From NCBI GenBank assembly GCA_907165135.1, contig OU015568.1:10858501-10922500 (forward strand): a stretch of 64,000 nt of DNA. The letters run 5' to 3'. The position numbers and the translations under genes were made by a program. Every line of letters begins with the position of its first letter. The first letter of the stretch is position 1. The DNA is from Oikopleura dioica. Taxonomy: Eukaryota; Chordata; Appendicularia; Copelata; Oikopleuridae. Below the pieces are notes generated by a model. That model searched no databases and was not told the DNA's origin. It saw only the letters and a list, made by a program, of their open reading frames with translations. Shown piece by piece: positions 34,952 through 47,573 of the stretch.

Positions 34952-35820
34952 TCAGTAAGAAAGACAGCCGCTGAGAAAGCCAATTATCATGGCGCAGAAT
35001 GCGGCATTCAGGACCATCACTGAAGAATAAAGTGGTAAATAAAATTTATTGGGAACATACGTGCAATATGTCCGTAATTGAAAAGATCTCTTCCGGTATT
35101 TGGATCGTCTTGCGGGACTGGTTGAACGCTATACTGAGTCGTCGGGACAATGACTGGCTGTGTTGGTGTATAAACTGGAGCTTGGTATGGTGCTTTTTGC
35201 ATGCTCGATTCTTGATAGCTTGGAGGATATGGGTTTACTGTAAACGGATCCTACTTTAGCTACTGTAACTCGTTAATTGACAATAATCTTGTTTGAGGAT
35301 CTGACTGTGCCTGGTACGGGCTGTTGGACAAGTGTCGGTACTGTAATAGGAACGACTGCGTTTTGTGGTGCTAAAACGAATTCATGCAAATATTCCTAAC
35401 ATATATGTTACGTGGAATCGGTTCTGGTTCTTGGCAAGAAGCAACAATAAGGTCGATGATAACCACAACCGATAGAATGAGACTAACGATTGCCAGTCCA
35501 AAGCTTGCTTTCCTGATATTGTAGCATGTTGAATCGCACTTGTAGTAGAGGTCCCAATAGTAATAACCATCCCAAAATGCGTAAGCGTAATGGACATAGA
35601 GTACCATGACTTGAGTCGAAAAATTGATGGCTGCAGTGAAGGGAATCAAAGCGTTTCTTCCATACACTGAGCCCACATTTCGCTTTCCCTTCATTGCTCC
35701 TAATCCGAAGAAAGCAATAAGCAATCCTTTATTCATCACCACCCAGAACCAGGTTGTTATCATTGCATTGTAAACCCCCTTACAAATATCGTATACATAA
35801 TCACTTGATATTTTCTCCAT
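34952..35820 (-). CDS. Four-pass membrane protein, tandem paralogue 3
   Basis: The gene starts at 35820 (MEKISSDYVYDICKGVYNAM). Exon 1 encodes three membrane segments (VVMNKGLLIAFFGLGAM, TAAINFSTQVMVLYVHYAY, FGLAIVSLILSVVVIIDLIV). Two exons encode a Pro/Gln/Tyr-rich segment (PVIVPTTQYSVQPV). The last exon encodes the fourth segment (MVLNAAFCAMIIGFLSGC) and ends at 34952. Introns are about 40, 31 and 43 nt; the 31-nt one (GTCAATTA...AGTAG) is among the shortest in the window. It is the best-preserved member of the tandem trio and a guide for modelling paralogue 2. The family is unknown to me. Confidence 0.78.
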
Positions 35821-35980
35821 GATTGAAGAATAGTTATCTCTTGTTTGATCCTGGTCGTTCTGGCAAGTCCTTCCATGGTGAGATTATTTGGTTACCAAAG
35901 GAGACAGATAGTAAATGCAAATAAGAAATTCAATTCAAGTCTGAAACACAACTAATTTATTTTCAGCAATTTTCGAGTAT

Positions 35981-36434
35981 TTATGAGCTCTTATTTCCGC
36001 ATCTAGCAAGTCGTTTGAGAACCTTCTCAACAGACATCATTCTTGAGACAATTCGCTCGGACATGGATGGCTTGCAATCGGCGATGTACGCAGAGGCGAC
36101 ATCTAAAAAGTTGATTCAGAGTTCATAACCAAGACTTACTGGTGATCTTTCGCTTGATGGCACCAGCAGCCTTGCAAGGATCAGTAGATCGTTCTGTATC
36201 ATCAGCAGGGAGGTCTACTTCTTCCATTGTGCACTTTTTCACGGCGGCACTGAGCGTATCCATCGTCTTTTCAAGCTGTTTCTTTTTCTTTTTCGCAATT
36301 TTATCTTGCTTTGATCCGAGTCCGGTGAATGCACCAACCAATTCAGTCACTTGCTCTTTCACACTGGCGAGTTGGGACTCAGGAGTTCTAGCACCGTAAG
36401 CTACAGCAGCGAGAGTCAAAAAACCGAGTTTCAT
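35981..36434 (-). CDS. Small secreted protein
   Basis: Two exons (36434 to about 36142 and about 36101-35981) give about 135 residues. It begins with a signal peptide (KLGFLTLAAVAYGA). The mature part is helical and lysine-rich (KQDKIAKKKKKQLEKTMDTL) with four cysteines in the second half (KKCTMEEV, DPCKAAG, ADCKPSM, ARCGN), probably two disulphides. No family is recognised. The donor A|GTAAGTCTTGG and the acceptor CTTTTTAG are canonical. Confidence 0.7.
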
Positions 36435-36702
36435 CTTTTTTCGAAACCGCTTTCGATTAATTTGGAGTTGATTAGAGACTCGAAGATCAAGTGGAAATGA
36501 ATTTTAATCCGTGACATATAATCTATTGCATATAATTGCATCATTTTCGAATTGTCTGGCAAAAGTTGATCTTGGAATGACTTGTATAAGAAGTTCGAGA
36601 ACACAATTGTTATTTGCAATTTATTCAAACCAAAAATGATTCCTTATCAACATCATCTCTAGAACTTCTGTTGTTATCAGGGCTAAAAGCGTCAACTTGA
36701 TC

Positions 36703-37308
36703 AGTCTTCGGATTTTCCGAGTCCGGCGCGAGTAAATTTGAGGTATGTTCATAATCTATTTATTTCCTAGCAAAAAGTATTGAGTTACTATTTATTTAAG
36801 AAATAATTTTTAAGGACAGCTGAACGAACACGAGTTGGCGAATACATCTCAAGCCTTGTCCATCAATCACGACGACAGCATCGAGATGAAAACGCAGCAA
36901 ATGACCTGGGTTCTTGAAAAGAAGCTCACTGATCAATTGGTTCCAACGACAGAAAGATATGCTAACGATCTCAATAAGAGATCCTTTGATGTGCCCATTT
37001 CGATGAAAATCATCGGCAATCTATCTCAAAGAGTAATAAAAGCCTATCTCATATAATCTTATATCTGTTTCTTTGACTTTCTTGCATGATGTTGTTAGCT
37101 TAGAATACTCAAGTGGTCAGTGGGCGGTTTGATTGGTAGTCTTGCGGTAGTGATTCTAATGAAGATATTTCCTGGAAACATATTTTATAGTATAAAATAC
37201 CGGTGTCTACAATTAATTACGAATTTTTATTTATGTATAAGATTGTATTTATCTAATTACATATCTAATTATGTATCTAAGATTATAGAAATATTCTTGG
37301 CAAAATAA
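36703..37308 (+). CDS. Tail-anchored or single-pass membrane protein, 5' end unclear
   Basis: A coding stretch from 36820 (LNEHELANTSQALSINHDDS) continues to the GT donor at about 37034, then joins an exon at about 37101 that encodes a membrane segment (VGGLIGSLAVVILMKIF) and ends at 37308. An upstream short exon (36703-36748, ending at GTATGTTC) joins in frame if the acceptor GGACAG at 36819 is used, but it has no ATG, so another 5' exon must exist. The acidic, helical body followed by a C-terminal membrane segment suggests a tail-anchored protein; I cannot name it. Confidence 0.45.
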
Positions 37309-37518
37309 ATAAAAATCTTAGAAATTCTAGAATCAGACAGCTCTGCTTTGTTCATGAGTCATTACTTTCTTTTGTCGTTGCTTATTCGTCGCTAAAGAAA
37401 AGCGCGCCGCTGATTGGCCGCTTAGATTGACGCGTAATTCAGTTTGAGAAATTTCGCTTCGAAGGACGCATTCTGAGAAAATCGTTTATTCGTTCTTCTG
37501 AGTGATTTTTCAGACAGC

Positions 37519-40500
37519 ATGAACAACAAAGAGAATGTTTCAACGGAGAAAAATGACTGGATAGACAGAATTAAGGATGTTGAGCGACAGAAAAAATGCT
37601 TCAAGGATAAGCAAGATGTTTTTCAGGTATTTTTTGGAAGTAAAGGATTCTCTATGATGATAAAAGTCATCGCTAATTACTTCTTATATTAATTACCTCA
37701 TAAATTACTCATTTCCAATAATTTTTCAAGGAGATCATGTTCGAATTCTTGCGGTCGAAGACCATCGACAAGAATGACAAAGATATGCTGACATTCTTTA
37801 CCGACAGAATTCGCTACATCAGCGCTCCGAAGAAGTTCTACGAGCTGATGTGTTCAAACGACATTTTCACCGAGTGTGCGCGATTCTGGATTCTTTGGTC
37901 GTTGCTATCTGATGGTAAGGAGGAACAACTGAAAAAGATCGACCAGGGCCTGAAGCGAATTACGAGAGGCAGCGAAAGTGCGAACTTGCAGAAGTACAGG
38001 ACGAAGATCTCCATGCCCAGCAGAAAAAGAACTGTGCGAGGGAGGGGTTGAAAATTATTTAGAATAAAAGCAGTCCTCGTTGATTTTAATCGATTAATTT
38101 AAACCCTTCTAAAGACACTCATTTCTGGAGCAAGGAAAATAACATTACCTCCTTGGGTACGGCGCATGAAGATCAGAAAATCGTCAAAATGTACCAAGAA
38201 AAGAAAATCACGAGCTTCACCGGTGAGGAAATCTCGTCGATAGAAGAGCTGAAAGCAAAGAAATGGGCAGATCAGCGTGAGGCAAATGCGTTGCAGCTCA
38301 AAATCGCCGAGTTGGAAAATCAGTTGATTCGAAAGAATCAACAAGAAAGACAATCTCTTCCATCGCCAACGGTTCCTCCTCCACAGAATGATCGCCCAAA
38401 ACAAGCGGATTCTCTTTTATCGAAAGACTCGTTCAACATTGAGACACCGGCGATCCCGAAGATTCACGAGACATGCTCCGGCGGCGGTTTCACCGAGAAT
38501 CTCTCTCAGCCTATCAATCTTCCATCACAGGAATCGATTCAGAAGCGACTTGAACAGCCCTCTTCGTCTACTGAGTTCACCCAGCCGACGATATCGGATG
38601 CGTCGAGTTTGCTGACCCCTCTTCAAAAGAAACCGAAACAAAAGCTAGAGATCTTCCAGGAGGAAGACACCCTTGTCTTCAACAGCCAAGCTCCTCAGGC
38701 AACACAAGAGATCTCACAAGCGCTGTCCTGTCTTACACCTGTCCAAAAGCCCAACCGAAATCCGATTCAAATCTTCGAAACGACTGGCACGGAAGCACTC
38801 ACACCAGTTTCGAAGCCTATTCCAAAGCCATTCGCGGACGATTCCTCAATTGATCTAGGTCCAAAGACGCTGGACAAAACAAAAGGAACCCAGCCTATGA
38901 CGACTCCGATAAACCTCCGACAAGGAAAAAATATCGGACTCACTCCTCAGCAGCAAAATCCTCAAATGTCTGGCTTTACGGAACAATTACGCACTGATTG
39001 CCCATCGTTGAGCTTTACTCCCACCAGGCAAGGCGAAGAATTCAAGAAGCCAACTCAAACATTCAATCTTGAGAAGACGCCAGAACGGTCAGATGCTCTG
39101 AAACGCGATTCGAGACATTTAACTCCTCTTGGCAATCGCTTCCGTCCAGAACAGCCAACTTCTGTCGGTAGCGATACTCGACCGCCAATCACCCCAACTG
39201 GAATAGTCAACAATGTCAACGAGATGGTGAATAACTTCTTTGCCCCGACAATGGCACTGACGCCTAACAACAAAAGAAGATCCGTAAAGATTCAAAGGAA
39301 ACAAAGCACAAATGACTTCATGAACATGTTCACTAACCCGTTAGGAGGCACAACAACAGATGATGACACTCCAGAGCCGGAGCGTCTACCTGCTGTTCAA
39401 AAGAAAAAAATCTCGGTTCCGAAATTCGACGATGATACACTTGCAATCATGAATTCCCCAGGGGTTAATCAGAATGCAGCAGCCATGCTTGAAGCCTTCG
39501 ACCAGTCGCTCAATAAGACAGAAGGCGTGATGTCAGAAACTCAGCGAATCAAAAGCGAGCAAGAAATGACCTTCGGCTTCGCAAAAGTTGACCCGACAAT
39601 TATCATGTTCGCTGGAAAGACGACTGATTTCAACAGTATGAAGACAGGTGTCTTCGAGCCGCCCAGTGCTTCAACAAGATGCGTCAGACTTTCGAGGAGT
39701 GTTGCTGAGGCTAAAGGTAAAATACTCAATAATATCAAGCTAGGAGTTTTCAGGGCCTTTGAATCCATGGAGTAAGCAATTCGTTGACATGCAAATGGAC
39801 GAGATGGACATCGCAATCGATTCCAAGGAATCAAGTACGCTCTCTTCCTTGATTTCAGGAGTCTTAACTCAATTTTAGAATTTCTGCCGAAAATGCCTGT
39901 CCACGTTCAGGGACACGAGTTCAAGCATCAGGAAATGGTCGGTGAAGGCAACTTTGCGAAAGTATACAGATACGAAAGTGCAACAGGAGGTGATGTCGCC
40001 GTGAAGGTCCAAAAGGAATCCGAGCCGTGGGAGTATGCGATTCTTGCTGAAGTGCAGGACCTGTTGAAGGGAACGCCGGCAGAGGAGAGCATTCTGAAGC
40101 TTATTCATTTCACCAAGGTTTGTTTTCTTGAAATTTATTTAAAAATAGCTCGATTTCAGTATCCTAATTGCGGTGTAATGGTAACTCCCTACTACGTCAA
40201 CGGCACACTTTTGAGTCTCTGTGGCCAGGCAAAACCGCTTCTATCGACTCGAGCTGTTTCTATGAAGCCCTTCATTTTATTCTTCGCCGCCCAGCTAACT
40301 GCGCTTCTTGTTGAGGTTAGAGTTGCAATCAGTTATCAGTTCTGAACGCTGTTTTTAGCTTCACGGGAAAGACATCATTCACGGCGATTTCAAGCCGGAC
40401 AACGTCATGCTTCTCCCGATCGACGATTTCGAAAGCGCTTTTGGTGAAAATAAAAACATCCAGGGCGTTTGCTTGATCGATTGGGGCCGTTCCATCAACT

Positions 40501-40938
40501 GCGGTGTCTACAGCGGAGCTTTCAAGGGAAAATGCTACACCAGTGGCTTCATGTGTGCTCAAATGGTCAAGAACGAGCCTTGGCGATTCCAAGTCGACCT
40601 CTATGCACTGGCGATGTCGCTTTACATCGTCATGTTCGGGGATTACGCGAATGTTGACCACGACCCTATTTTAACAAAAAGCAAATGTAAGTTTTCTTGG
40701 AGACTTGAGTGTATGATATTCGATTTCAGTGAGCACGTTAACGATTCCTCGACACTTCGACCGCCGGGTCTGGCCGGAGATCTTCAACAGCTTGATGAAT
40801 TACGACTCGTTGGAAAATCCAGTCGACCTTCTCCAAGAAAAGCGAGACTACTTCGCGAACGAGTATAACGCGCTCTCTCCACGAGAAAAGGAGAACTTCA
40901 AGGATCACTACCTCCGTCACCTTGAAAACTCCGCTTAA
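37519..40938 (+). CDS. BUB1: BUB1 mitotic checkpoint kinase
   Basis: Spindle-checkpoint kinase acting at kinetochores and phosphorylating histone H2A. It starts with NNKENVST, a KEN box for APC/C recognition. The N-terminal TPR-like region (FWILWSLLSDGKEEQLKKID) is much reduced. A YQEKKITSFTGEEISSIEELKAKKW block matches the CDI/helical segment after the TPR of BUB1, followed by a long Ser/Thr/Pro-rich middle of about 400 residues and the NPWSKQF motif just before the kinase. The kinase domain has GEGNFAKVY, VAVKVQK, the loop IHGDFKPDN (HGD in place of HRD, as in BUB1) and LIDWGRS (DWG in place of DFG; human DLG). About eight exons, all with GT-AG introns; exon 2 ends at GGTTGA near 38048. Confidence 0.92.
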
Positions 40939-41088
40939 ATTATTCTTATGTAAAGCTCATCACATTCCATTTTTTGCTCACACACCTGCCAGTTATCCTC
41001 TTTTGGTTCACACTAAATAAAACTCAAACTATTGATATAATAGAAACCAGGAAAGTCCATAGTTTTCTGGATTGAAAACAAATGTTTT

Positions 41089-41397
41089 ATGATTATAATA
41101 TTGCAGTGTTACAAATTGGATGAAACGAACGGATGTTTACGTTCTATCTATGCTCGCAAACTTGTGAAAGCTATTGGCATTAAACGTATTTACGATGAAG
41201 TTCTTTTGGAGAGCTCTGCAGCGGCGCCTTCAAAGCGGAGCGTGAAGTCGATCGCAGCTGAGTCCAGAATAAATGACAGTGATGGGACAGTAGATGCTTC
41301 CGTTGTGGACAGGTACTTTAGTGCGGAACTCTCTTATAATTTTCACGACCTTGTTTTACGTGTTACGAGATCTCCTCTTTTTTCCTTTTTGATTTAA
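41089..41397 (+). CDS. Possible small protein or exon, uncertain
   Basis: Open frame of 102 residues after BUB1. It begins IIILQCYKLDETNGCLRS and continues through an alanine/serine-rich middle (LLESSAAAPSKRSVKS) and VDASVVDRYFSAEL before a less coding-like end. An AG (ATATTGCAG) lies just upstream of codon 7, so the true start may be in another exon. I cannot match it to a family. It may be a remnant or a chance frame. Confidence 0.3.
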   Translation: MIIILQCYKLDETNGCLRSIYARKLVKAIGIKRIYDEVLLESSAAAPSKRSVKSIAAESRINDSDGTVDASVVDRYFSAELSYNFHDLVLRVTRSPLFSFLI

Positions 41398-42637
41398 CGG
41401 TGCTTTATGAAATAAGAAAGTATTTTTGCATACACATATTTCTCATATTTACGCGGCATATTTTGGTCATGTGGCTAAGGTCGTTGCCTGGGTTAAGCTA
41501 ATCCGCGCTGAGCTCGACTTCTCAACAAACGGTTTTGGCCTTTTCTCTTCTCACGAGCGATTTCCGGATTCGCCTATCGAGATAGCCGCGCTAGAAAGTG
41601 TTTGCTTTTCTCATCAGTTCCATTCTACCCAAAATATACTAAACACCTAAATAACGGAACCCCGTTTTCTCACAATTATTTAGCTTGAGCCTTGACCCTC
41701 TTTTCTTACTTTCCCGAAAGTAATCTACGCTTAGTTAGTGTAATAAATAATTAATTGACGATCGCGAAAAGCAACAACTCACTGGCTCGGGTATTTTTGC
41801 GCATCAAATTCTCAAACTTGTATTTTCAGCTAAACAACAGCTTCCAATTACTTTCCAATGGTTCAGAATAAGGTGCTGAATTAATTTGATATTCCCTTAT
41901 TTTTAAAGATCCGCAGAAGGGCCTTCTTGCAACAGAAAACACCAAAATTAACTTACCAAACATCCTTCTTTTTTTGATCGGACGCAATTTATTATCACAA
42001 TAGCGCAGGTCATGAATTTTTTGCTGAAGCTAATTTCATCAGTAACTGATTCCCTCGAATGTTTGCTCAGATTTGCGAAAACAACAAAGCACGCGAGTGT
42101 TTATGTAGAAACAACCCTTTTCGCTGAAGACGCGACGTAGTACGATTGGCTAATTTAGATGAAGACGCGCTCGCTTAGGTGGCGCTCTTCGATTTTTTCT
42201 TTCGAAGCTCTTGAATCAAATTTCCAAGACCTGATTCTAGCGCCCATGATGATCTAAATATTCATTCATCTAATAAGAAAGTAACTTAGATTACTCAACT
42301 AGAGGTTATTAAATTTAAGAATTATCTTTCGAAAAAAATTAAAACTAAAAACAAAAGTATCGCGCTTTCAATTAGAAGGGAGTAAATTTTGAACTATTAG
42401 CTCAATTTATTGGCAATTATCTTGAACGTGTTTGTTTAAAGATGTTCCGTTCCATCTAATTGCTTTTCCGCAGTTTTCTTGGGGTTTTGGTCGATCCATG
42501 TTTTGTTACACATAATCGCAAGTTCTTACCAAGACATTATCGCAAAACAAAGCATTGATGATAGTTATTAATAAAAATGATAATCCACTAAACGAATATA
42601 GAGCTAGTAAGCTTTCGAAGCGCTTCTTGGTGGTGGT

Positions 42638-42844
42638 TTGGCGCGGCGGAGCACGGTAGAATTGAGTGATGCGCCGCTCTGTGGCGCCCCAATCGACTCC
42701 GAGCTCATCTACCATCATCGCGTCTGTCTCATCCTCTGCCCGAATCGACGAAGAAGGAACATCTACAGGACACTAGAATCGATCAACAGCAGAAAAAATC
42801 TACTAGAGACCAGAGACTTCAATCATCAACAGCCGAAAAAGAAG
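42638..42844 (+). other. Possible 5' exon ending in a strong donor
   Basis: An open frame rich in arginine and serine (starting at about 42638) ends at AAGAAG followed by GTGAGTCG, a near-consensus donor at 42845. No downstream partner exon is evident. It could be a 5' UTR or first coding exon of the Prdm-like gene about 4.7 kb away, or of a transcript I cannot see. Confidence 0.25.
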
Positions 42845-43806
42845 GTGAGTCGAATTATAAAGGTTAAAAGGTCAAAAAACAAAGAAGCACTAGGGCCTAA
42901 TAAGTGCGAGTCAAAATAGGGTTTATTGGGAAAATAAGGGATTACGAGTGGTTTTTTGAAAGAGTACTGAAACAGGGGGACAAAGGTGCGAGGTTTAACG
43001 TTGAAAGTTGAAAAATACAAAGCGCTAGAATCAAGTATCGACAACGAAACACGTCATAGTTCGACACAGTTTTTGACACTGTTGGTGACACGTCAGGTCG
43101 AGGCCAATAACACCGGGCTGGAATTTTCGAAATTCTTAATTTTATCTGAATCTGTTGTTTCAGAGCTCTTCTTCTTCATTTTTAATCATTGATACTCAGA
43201 GGCTTACAAATGAAAGTTCGAACTAGAACTTTTGCGCTGACTTTTCTGAAATAAAAAGTTCTGAAAAAAGATCAAATAGATTTCTTCACACAACAAAGGA
43301 AGACGTTCCAAGCGCAAATTGAATAAAAATCGAAAATTGAAAAAAATCTGTCCACAACGTTTCCCATTGATAATTGTCGGCGTCCACTTTGATGTTTCCG
43401 AAGACTCACCAGAGTAATCACTTCCAGTGATGGTAGAGACGCTTCTCATGATTCGGGGGGAATGCTTATCGGATTCTCTTACTGTAGATTTCGAAAAGGG
43501 GAAACGGCGTGTTCCGGAGAAGGGAACTCCCTTGTTCTGACTGTTGCGTTGGATGATTCCATGGTATCAGTTCCGGGGAATTACCTGAGTGTCGGCGCCG
43601 GACTCATCTTTGTTTGGAAAAATCATTCCGCCAACAGCTGAAGGGCCAATTCAGTCCTCCATCAACAATCAAATCAAACACCAAAAATCCAGTTGCCATT
43701 CTTGTTTCAGGGCCATCGCCCAAGGCTTGTGTGCCCTGCTAATTCCATTTTGTATCGAATTTAACAGGCAGAGGAGCAACTAGAAATTTAGCTTATGATC
43801 CGATTC

Positions 43807-43912
43807 TGGCTCCGCTCTGAGCGATATCAGGATTGAGCGAGCGGAGCCATAATTAGAGAAGCCGTTTGCGGCTTCGAAAGGAAATAAAAAAGCCGCGCAA
43901 CGCGCGGCTCTG
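43807..43912. repeat. Three consecutive perfect hairpins
   Basis: Three stem-loops follow one another: TGGCTCCGCTC pairing with GAGCGGAGCCA (loop about 20 nt), GAAGCCG with CGGCTTC (4-nt loop), and AGCCGCGC with GCGCGGCT (3-nt loop). The region is GC-rich in an AT-rich surrounding. An AATTTAG appears on both sides (about 43787 and 43913), a possible 7-bp duplication. It may be a small foldback element or a structured RNA. Confidence 0.6.
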
Positions 43913-46900
43913 TAATTTAGTTTTGTTCGTATAAGAATGTTTCTGGGGTAGTAATTTTTGCGATATTTCGGAACTCTCGAATTTTTATCTTCTGTGGTCG
44001 GCAAAATGCTGTCGGAAAGAATAAAATATTCAATTCGTTGTTTTGGTATAAACCAAACATGCGCTTGTGTCTCTTTGTTTTTCGCCAAAGTGAAATTAAA
44101 AATTGGTGTCGGCTTGGTGTGGCGGAGGAGTTTTTGATTTGGCGAATTGATCCGCAATCCTGTGGCGAGACTCCAGGGCGGCCGGAACTGAGATTCGACA
44201 TCGAAATCTTCAAATGAAAAATTCGCTGCTCGACAAAATTTTTCTCGGATAAGCGGACGTAAGATCGCCGATTATTCTTGTTTGAAGAGTTCTTACCCGG
44301 ACTACAGAGGTTATTTTGAGGGGGAAGAGCTTCTACTTTATTGAAGGTTTTATTTGATCATAAAATAATTTTATTCTGGGCATAATAATTTGGCTAAATT
44401 AAGCATTCAATAAATAAGATATAAAAAGTTCATTTTTGGAAATATTATTGAGGTCTTTTTTCATTTATATTTTCATAATTCGAGCTTTCGGAAAAAAATT
44501 CAGCATTTCAAGTTGGATTCTCAATTTCTGCCAAAAACTCATGTTTTTCGCATAATGAAAAATGCGCAAAACAACAAAACATTATGCACATTCTGCATAT
44601 TTGCCAACAATACAATATCATATGCACCAGGCTTGGTATCTTGCATGATCCGGAAGAGGTCACCCCGTCATCCGGCCAATTAAGACTCTTCCCGCGTCCC
44701 TTTTCCATTTATAGAGAATAATTATGTTTCCCAAAAATCTTGTTTTTAATTTTCGTTTCAAACAGGAATGATGGCGACAACATGGCGTGTTCGGGAGCGC
44801 GCTCGACAAGTTGTATTTCTTCAGATTCGAAAATGTTAACGGCTAGTTAGAGAGGGATCTTTTATTTACGCAAAAGAAGGTTTTAGTCACTCATCTTGGA
44901 GCAATCGTAATTCTATTCTTAGATCGGCAAATTATAAGCTTTCCTCGAAAATTAATCTATTGGTAGCTTTTTAGCTTGATCGAAATTAACACAGTATTTC
45001 GGCACCCATCTGTACAGTGATTTTGATCACCACCCTCGAAGCTTCCTCAAGCGCTCTCGAGTAAATCCCGCTAGAATCCCACTGAGTGGCCGGAGGCGTG
45101 TGAAACCGAGCGGCTTCGACAAAAGCAACAATCGCTTCTCGAGTGCCAATCAAAATTGATTTGCATCAAAGGAGAGTATCAGCCGCAGGAAATCCACTTC
45201 GCATTGTGATCTGCGCTTCCGGTATTGACACTTTTGGATTCTGGCTCTTTCCCTCGCTTTTAAGCAGGTCGTATTCAACATCAAATTTTCAAATTGCTCT
45301 CTAGCTGGAACGCAAGAGAGGTATTTCTACCATACTTCCTGCCGATCAAAACAGTGGCCGAGATTTCGTTTATTGTAAAACAACTCGAACATCATTTTTC
45401 CTTTCTTTTCACTTTTTAAACTATTTTCCTTCTTCGACATCAAAAAAAGACCCATTCCTGGATAAATATTATTATCACTGTAAAACACGTATAGGACGCG
45501 ACTAATTGACGCCGTAAAATTTGGTACTTTTTTTTGGAAAATAGAGATTTTACTTTTCCGAATCGCGGAATTAGAAAAACTGTCTGTTTTATATTTTATT
45601 ATTTTATGAATACTGCTTTCATTCAATTCTCGTTTTATTGGAAGCTAGAATTCCGAGACTCTTTAGTTATTATGTTGCCTCCGGTTTCATGTGAATTTGG
45701 AAGTAGCCGCAATAGATAAGTGATTGACTCTATCGCTCGAGTTGCACCGTTTCCACAATGTACTTTCACGTGTCTCCTTTCGCAGCATTTAATTGAAAGC
45801 ATCTTTTACAGTTTTGTTTGTTGCATCTGGCCTATCTCAGTTTGGAAATAGTCGATAGTCTCTTTTGCAGAAAACACACCTGCAGGCTGCAACCGTCAGA
45901 AGTTGAACCATTGACGGGCACTCACTGGCCCACCGAGCGGAATTATCTAGTCACTAATGTCATTTTACGAGTTTACCGCAAACAATTAATGATTTCGAGT
46001 ACTACCAACAGCTTTTTCGATCGATACTGTATACAGATGAGTTCAAGCATGATGATAATCGTCTGCTTGAAATAGGGATTTTCGATCCTTTTCATATTCT
46101 CATTGATTGATGTAAGGAACTTCACATAAGTTACTGACCATAACTTAGCTCTGGTCTTGTTAAGTTCACACGTAAGAAGTTTTCGAAAAGAAGGATTGAT
46201 GTCGCAATCTTAAAAAAGATTTTCCGGTTAATCTTCGCTTTACCAAACAAGCCGCTTTTTGGACTTTCAGTGACGCGCTCCGGAGTATTTACGATTATTT
46301 TCCCCAATTTATGTTAAAAAAGCACTTCCGCGAGCTTGGCGCTGATTAGGCCTAATTGCGTTAGGAAGGGGGCCGCCAAAATAAAATGTGTTTTTTCGCA
46401 TTCTTCCAGTTTATATTGAAAATGCGCCTCGTAATTATATTTGCACCTTTCTTTGATCCCCGTGACCTGGCGCGCGCAGATGCTCCCGCGAGGAGAGGAT
46501 AGGCGCAATATGTGTTTTGCTCCAAACAATGACGAGAATACAATTCCAGAGTCAGTTCTACAGAAAGCGCCGTTTCATCTTTGTTATGAAATGCAAATTT
46601 TAACTCATCCCTATTTGTAAGCCAGATGGTAGAATTCGAAATAAAACTTGAAAGGAACTTTTGAAAAATACCTACTTTTTGAGTCAATTAAGCTTTTCAG
46701 TGTTTATCAATTTCTTGAGCTCGTTTCGCACATTTTCGTTCGTAAATTAGTTGGTTCAATATGTTTCGGAAACAAAGAAAATCTTTCGCACATGTCGCCT
46801 GTTGCTCAAGATCCAACTGTGTGCCAAGAAGTTGAAAGGATTTAGGCGCGCGTACTTATGGCAATCAATTCCAATTCTCAATAAAAATCTGCACCACTCT

Positions 46901-47573
46901 ATCACATACTTTGCATAAAGGGGAAGTCCTTTGTTTCCCACTCGCGAGGGATTAGTCTTCACGAGCGAAGCAGGGCGCATCGGCACTGGAAGCCGATTGA
47001 CCAGGACAGCGCCACCTGGATATTTCTAATAAGAGTTTTCATGATTAACTTTGCATTAAAAACATTTTGTAAATGAAGATCGTTGGACTTTAGAGCTGAC
47101 CTTGAGCCACGGGGCTCAAGAGTTCTTTTTCTTCTCATCGGGTTTTGAGATTGATACGTTCCATGTCCAGATCCGTCTCCGCTGTGCCAATAGAGTAGGG
47201 ATAATCGCGCCAGGTGAACAGTCTTTGCGCAAGAAAGATAGAACCAAGCACTGTTTACGGGCATCTTCGAAGTGCATTTCTATTTTTGCCGATCTTCCAA
47301 ACCAAACAATGCCTGACGCTTATGAACCCTTCCTTCGCGTAATTATCGATAAGAAGGCATATTTTCGAGGTGATCAAAAGAGATTACGCGAGGTTTAAAT
47401 CACAGCTTCCTCTCATTGCCTTCGATCTTGAGCGACGGATGCTCGATAAAAACCATCGACTTTTTCTCTAGACTCCTGGTCCCAGTGCCTTACCAAGAAA
47501 CTCATCAGAGTTCCTCATCTTAATTTTCACCAGAGCTTAAAATTTTCTTCAGTTTTTCACAGAAAATAAACGA

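Larger units (their letters stand above)
41398..47573. other. 6.2-kb gene-poor stretch upstream of the Prdm-like gene
   Basis: In a window with a gene about every 2 kb, this 6.2-kb stretch has no gene that I can support. Scattered open frames (for example 43780-44213 on the minus strand, 46361-46687 on the minus strand) show no family features and overlap each other in several frames. It contains a possible 5' exon at about 42638-42844, a cluster of hairpins at about 43807-43912, and a possible minus-strand exon (about 43403-43583, donor GTGAGT). It may be the regulatory region and 5' introns of the zinc-finger gene that starts at 47574. Confidence 0.5.

Noticed and set aside
43860-43912. Hairpin followed by A/T-rich sequence as a bacterial terminator, suggesting contamination
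   Set aside because: Flanking DNA is AT-rich with eukaryotic splice signals and no bacterial genes; the hairpins are better explained by a foldback repeat or structured RNA.
43780-44213. Two overlapping minus-strand open frames of 125 and 98 codons
   Set aside because: They read the same DNA, including the hairpin cluster, in different frames; neither has family features or a convincing splice context.
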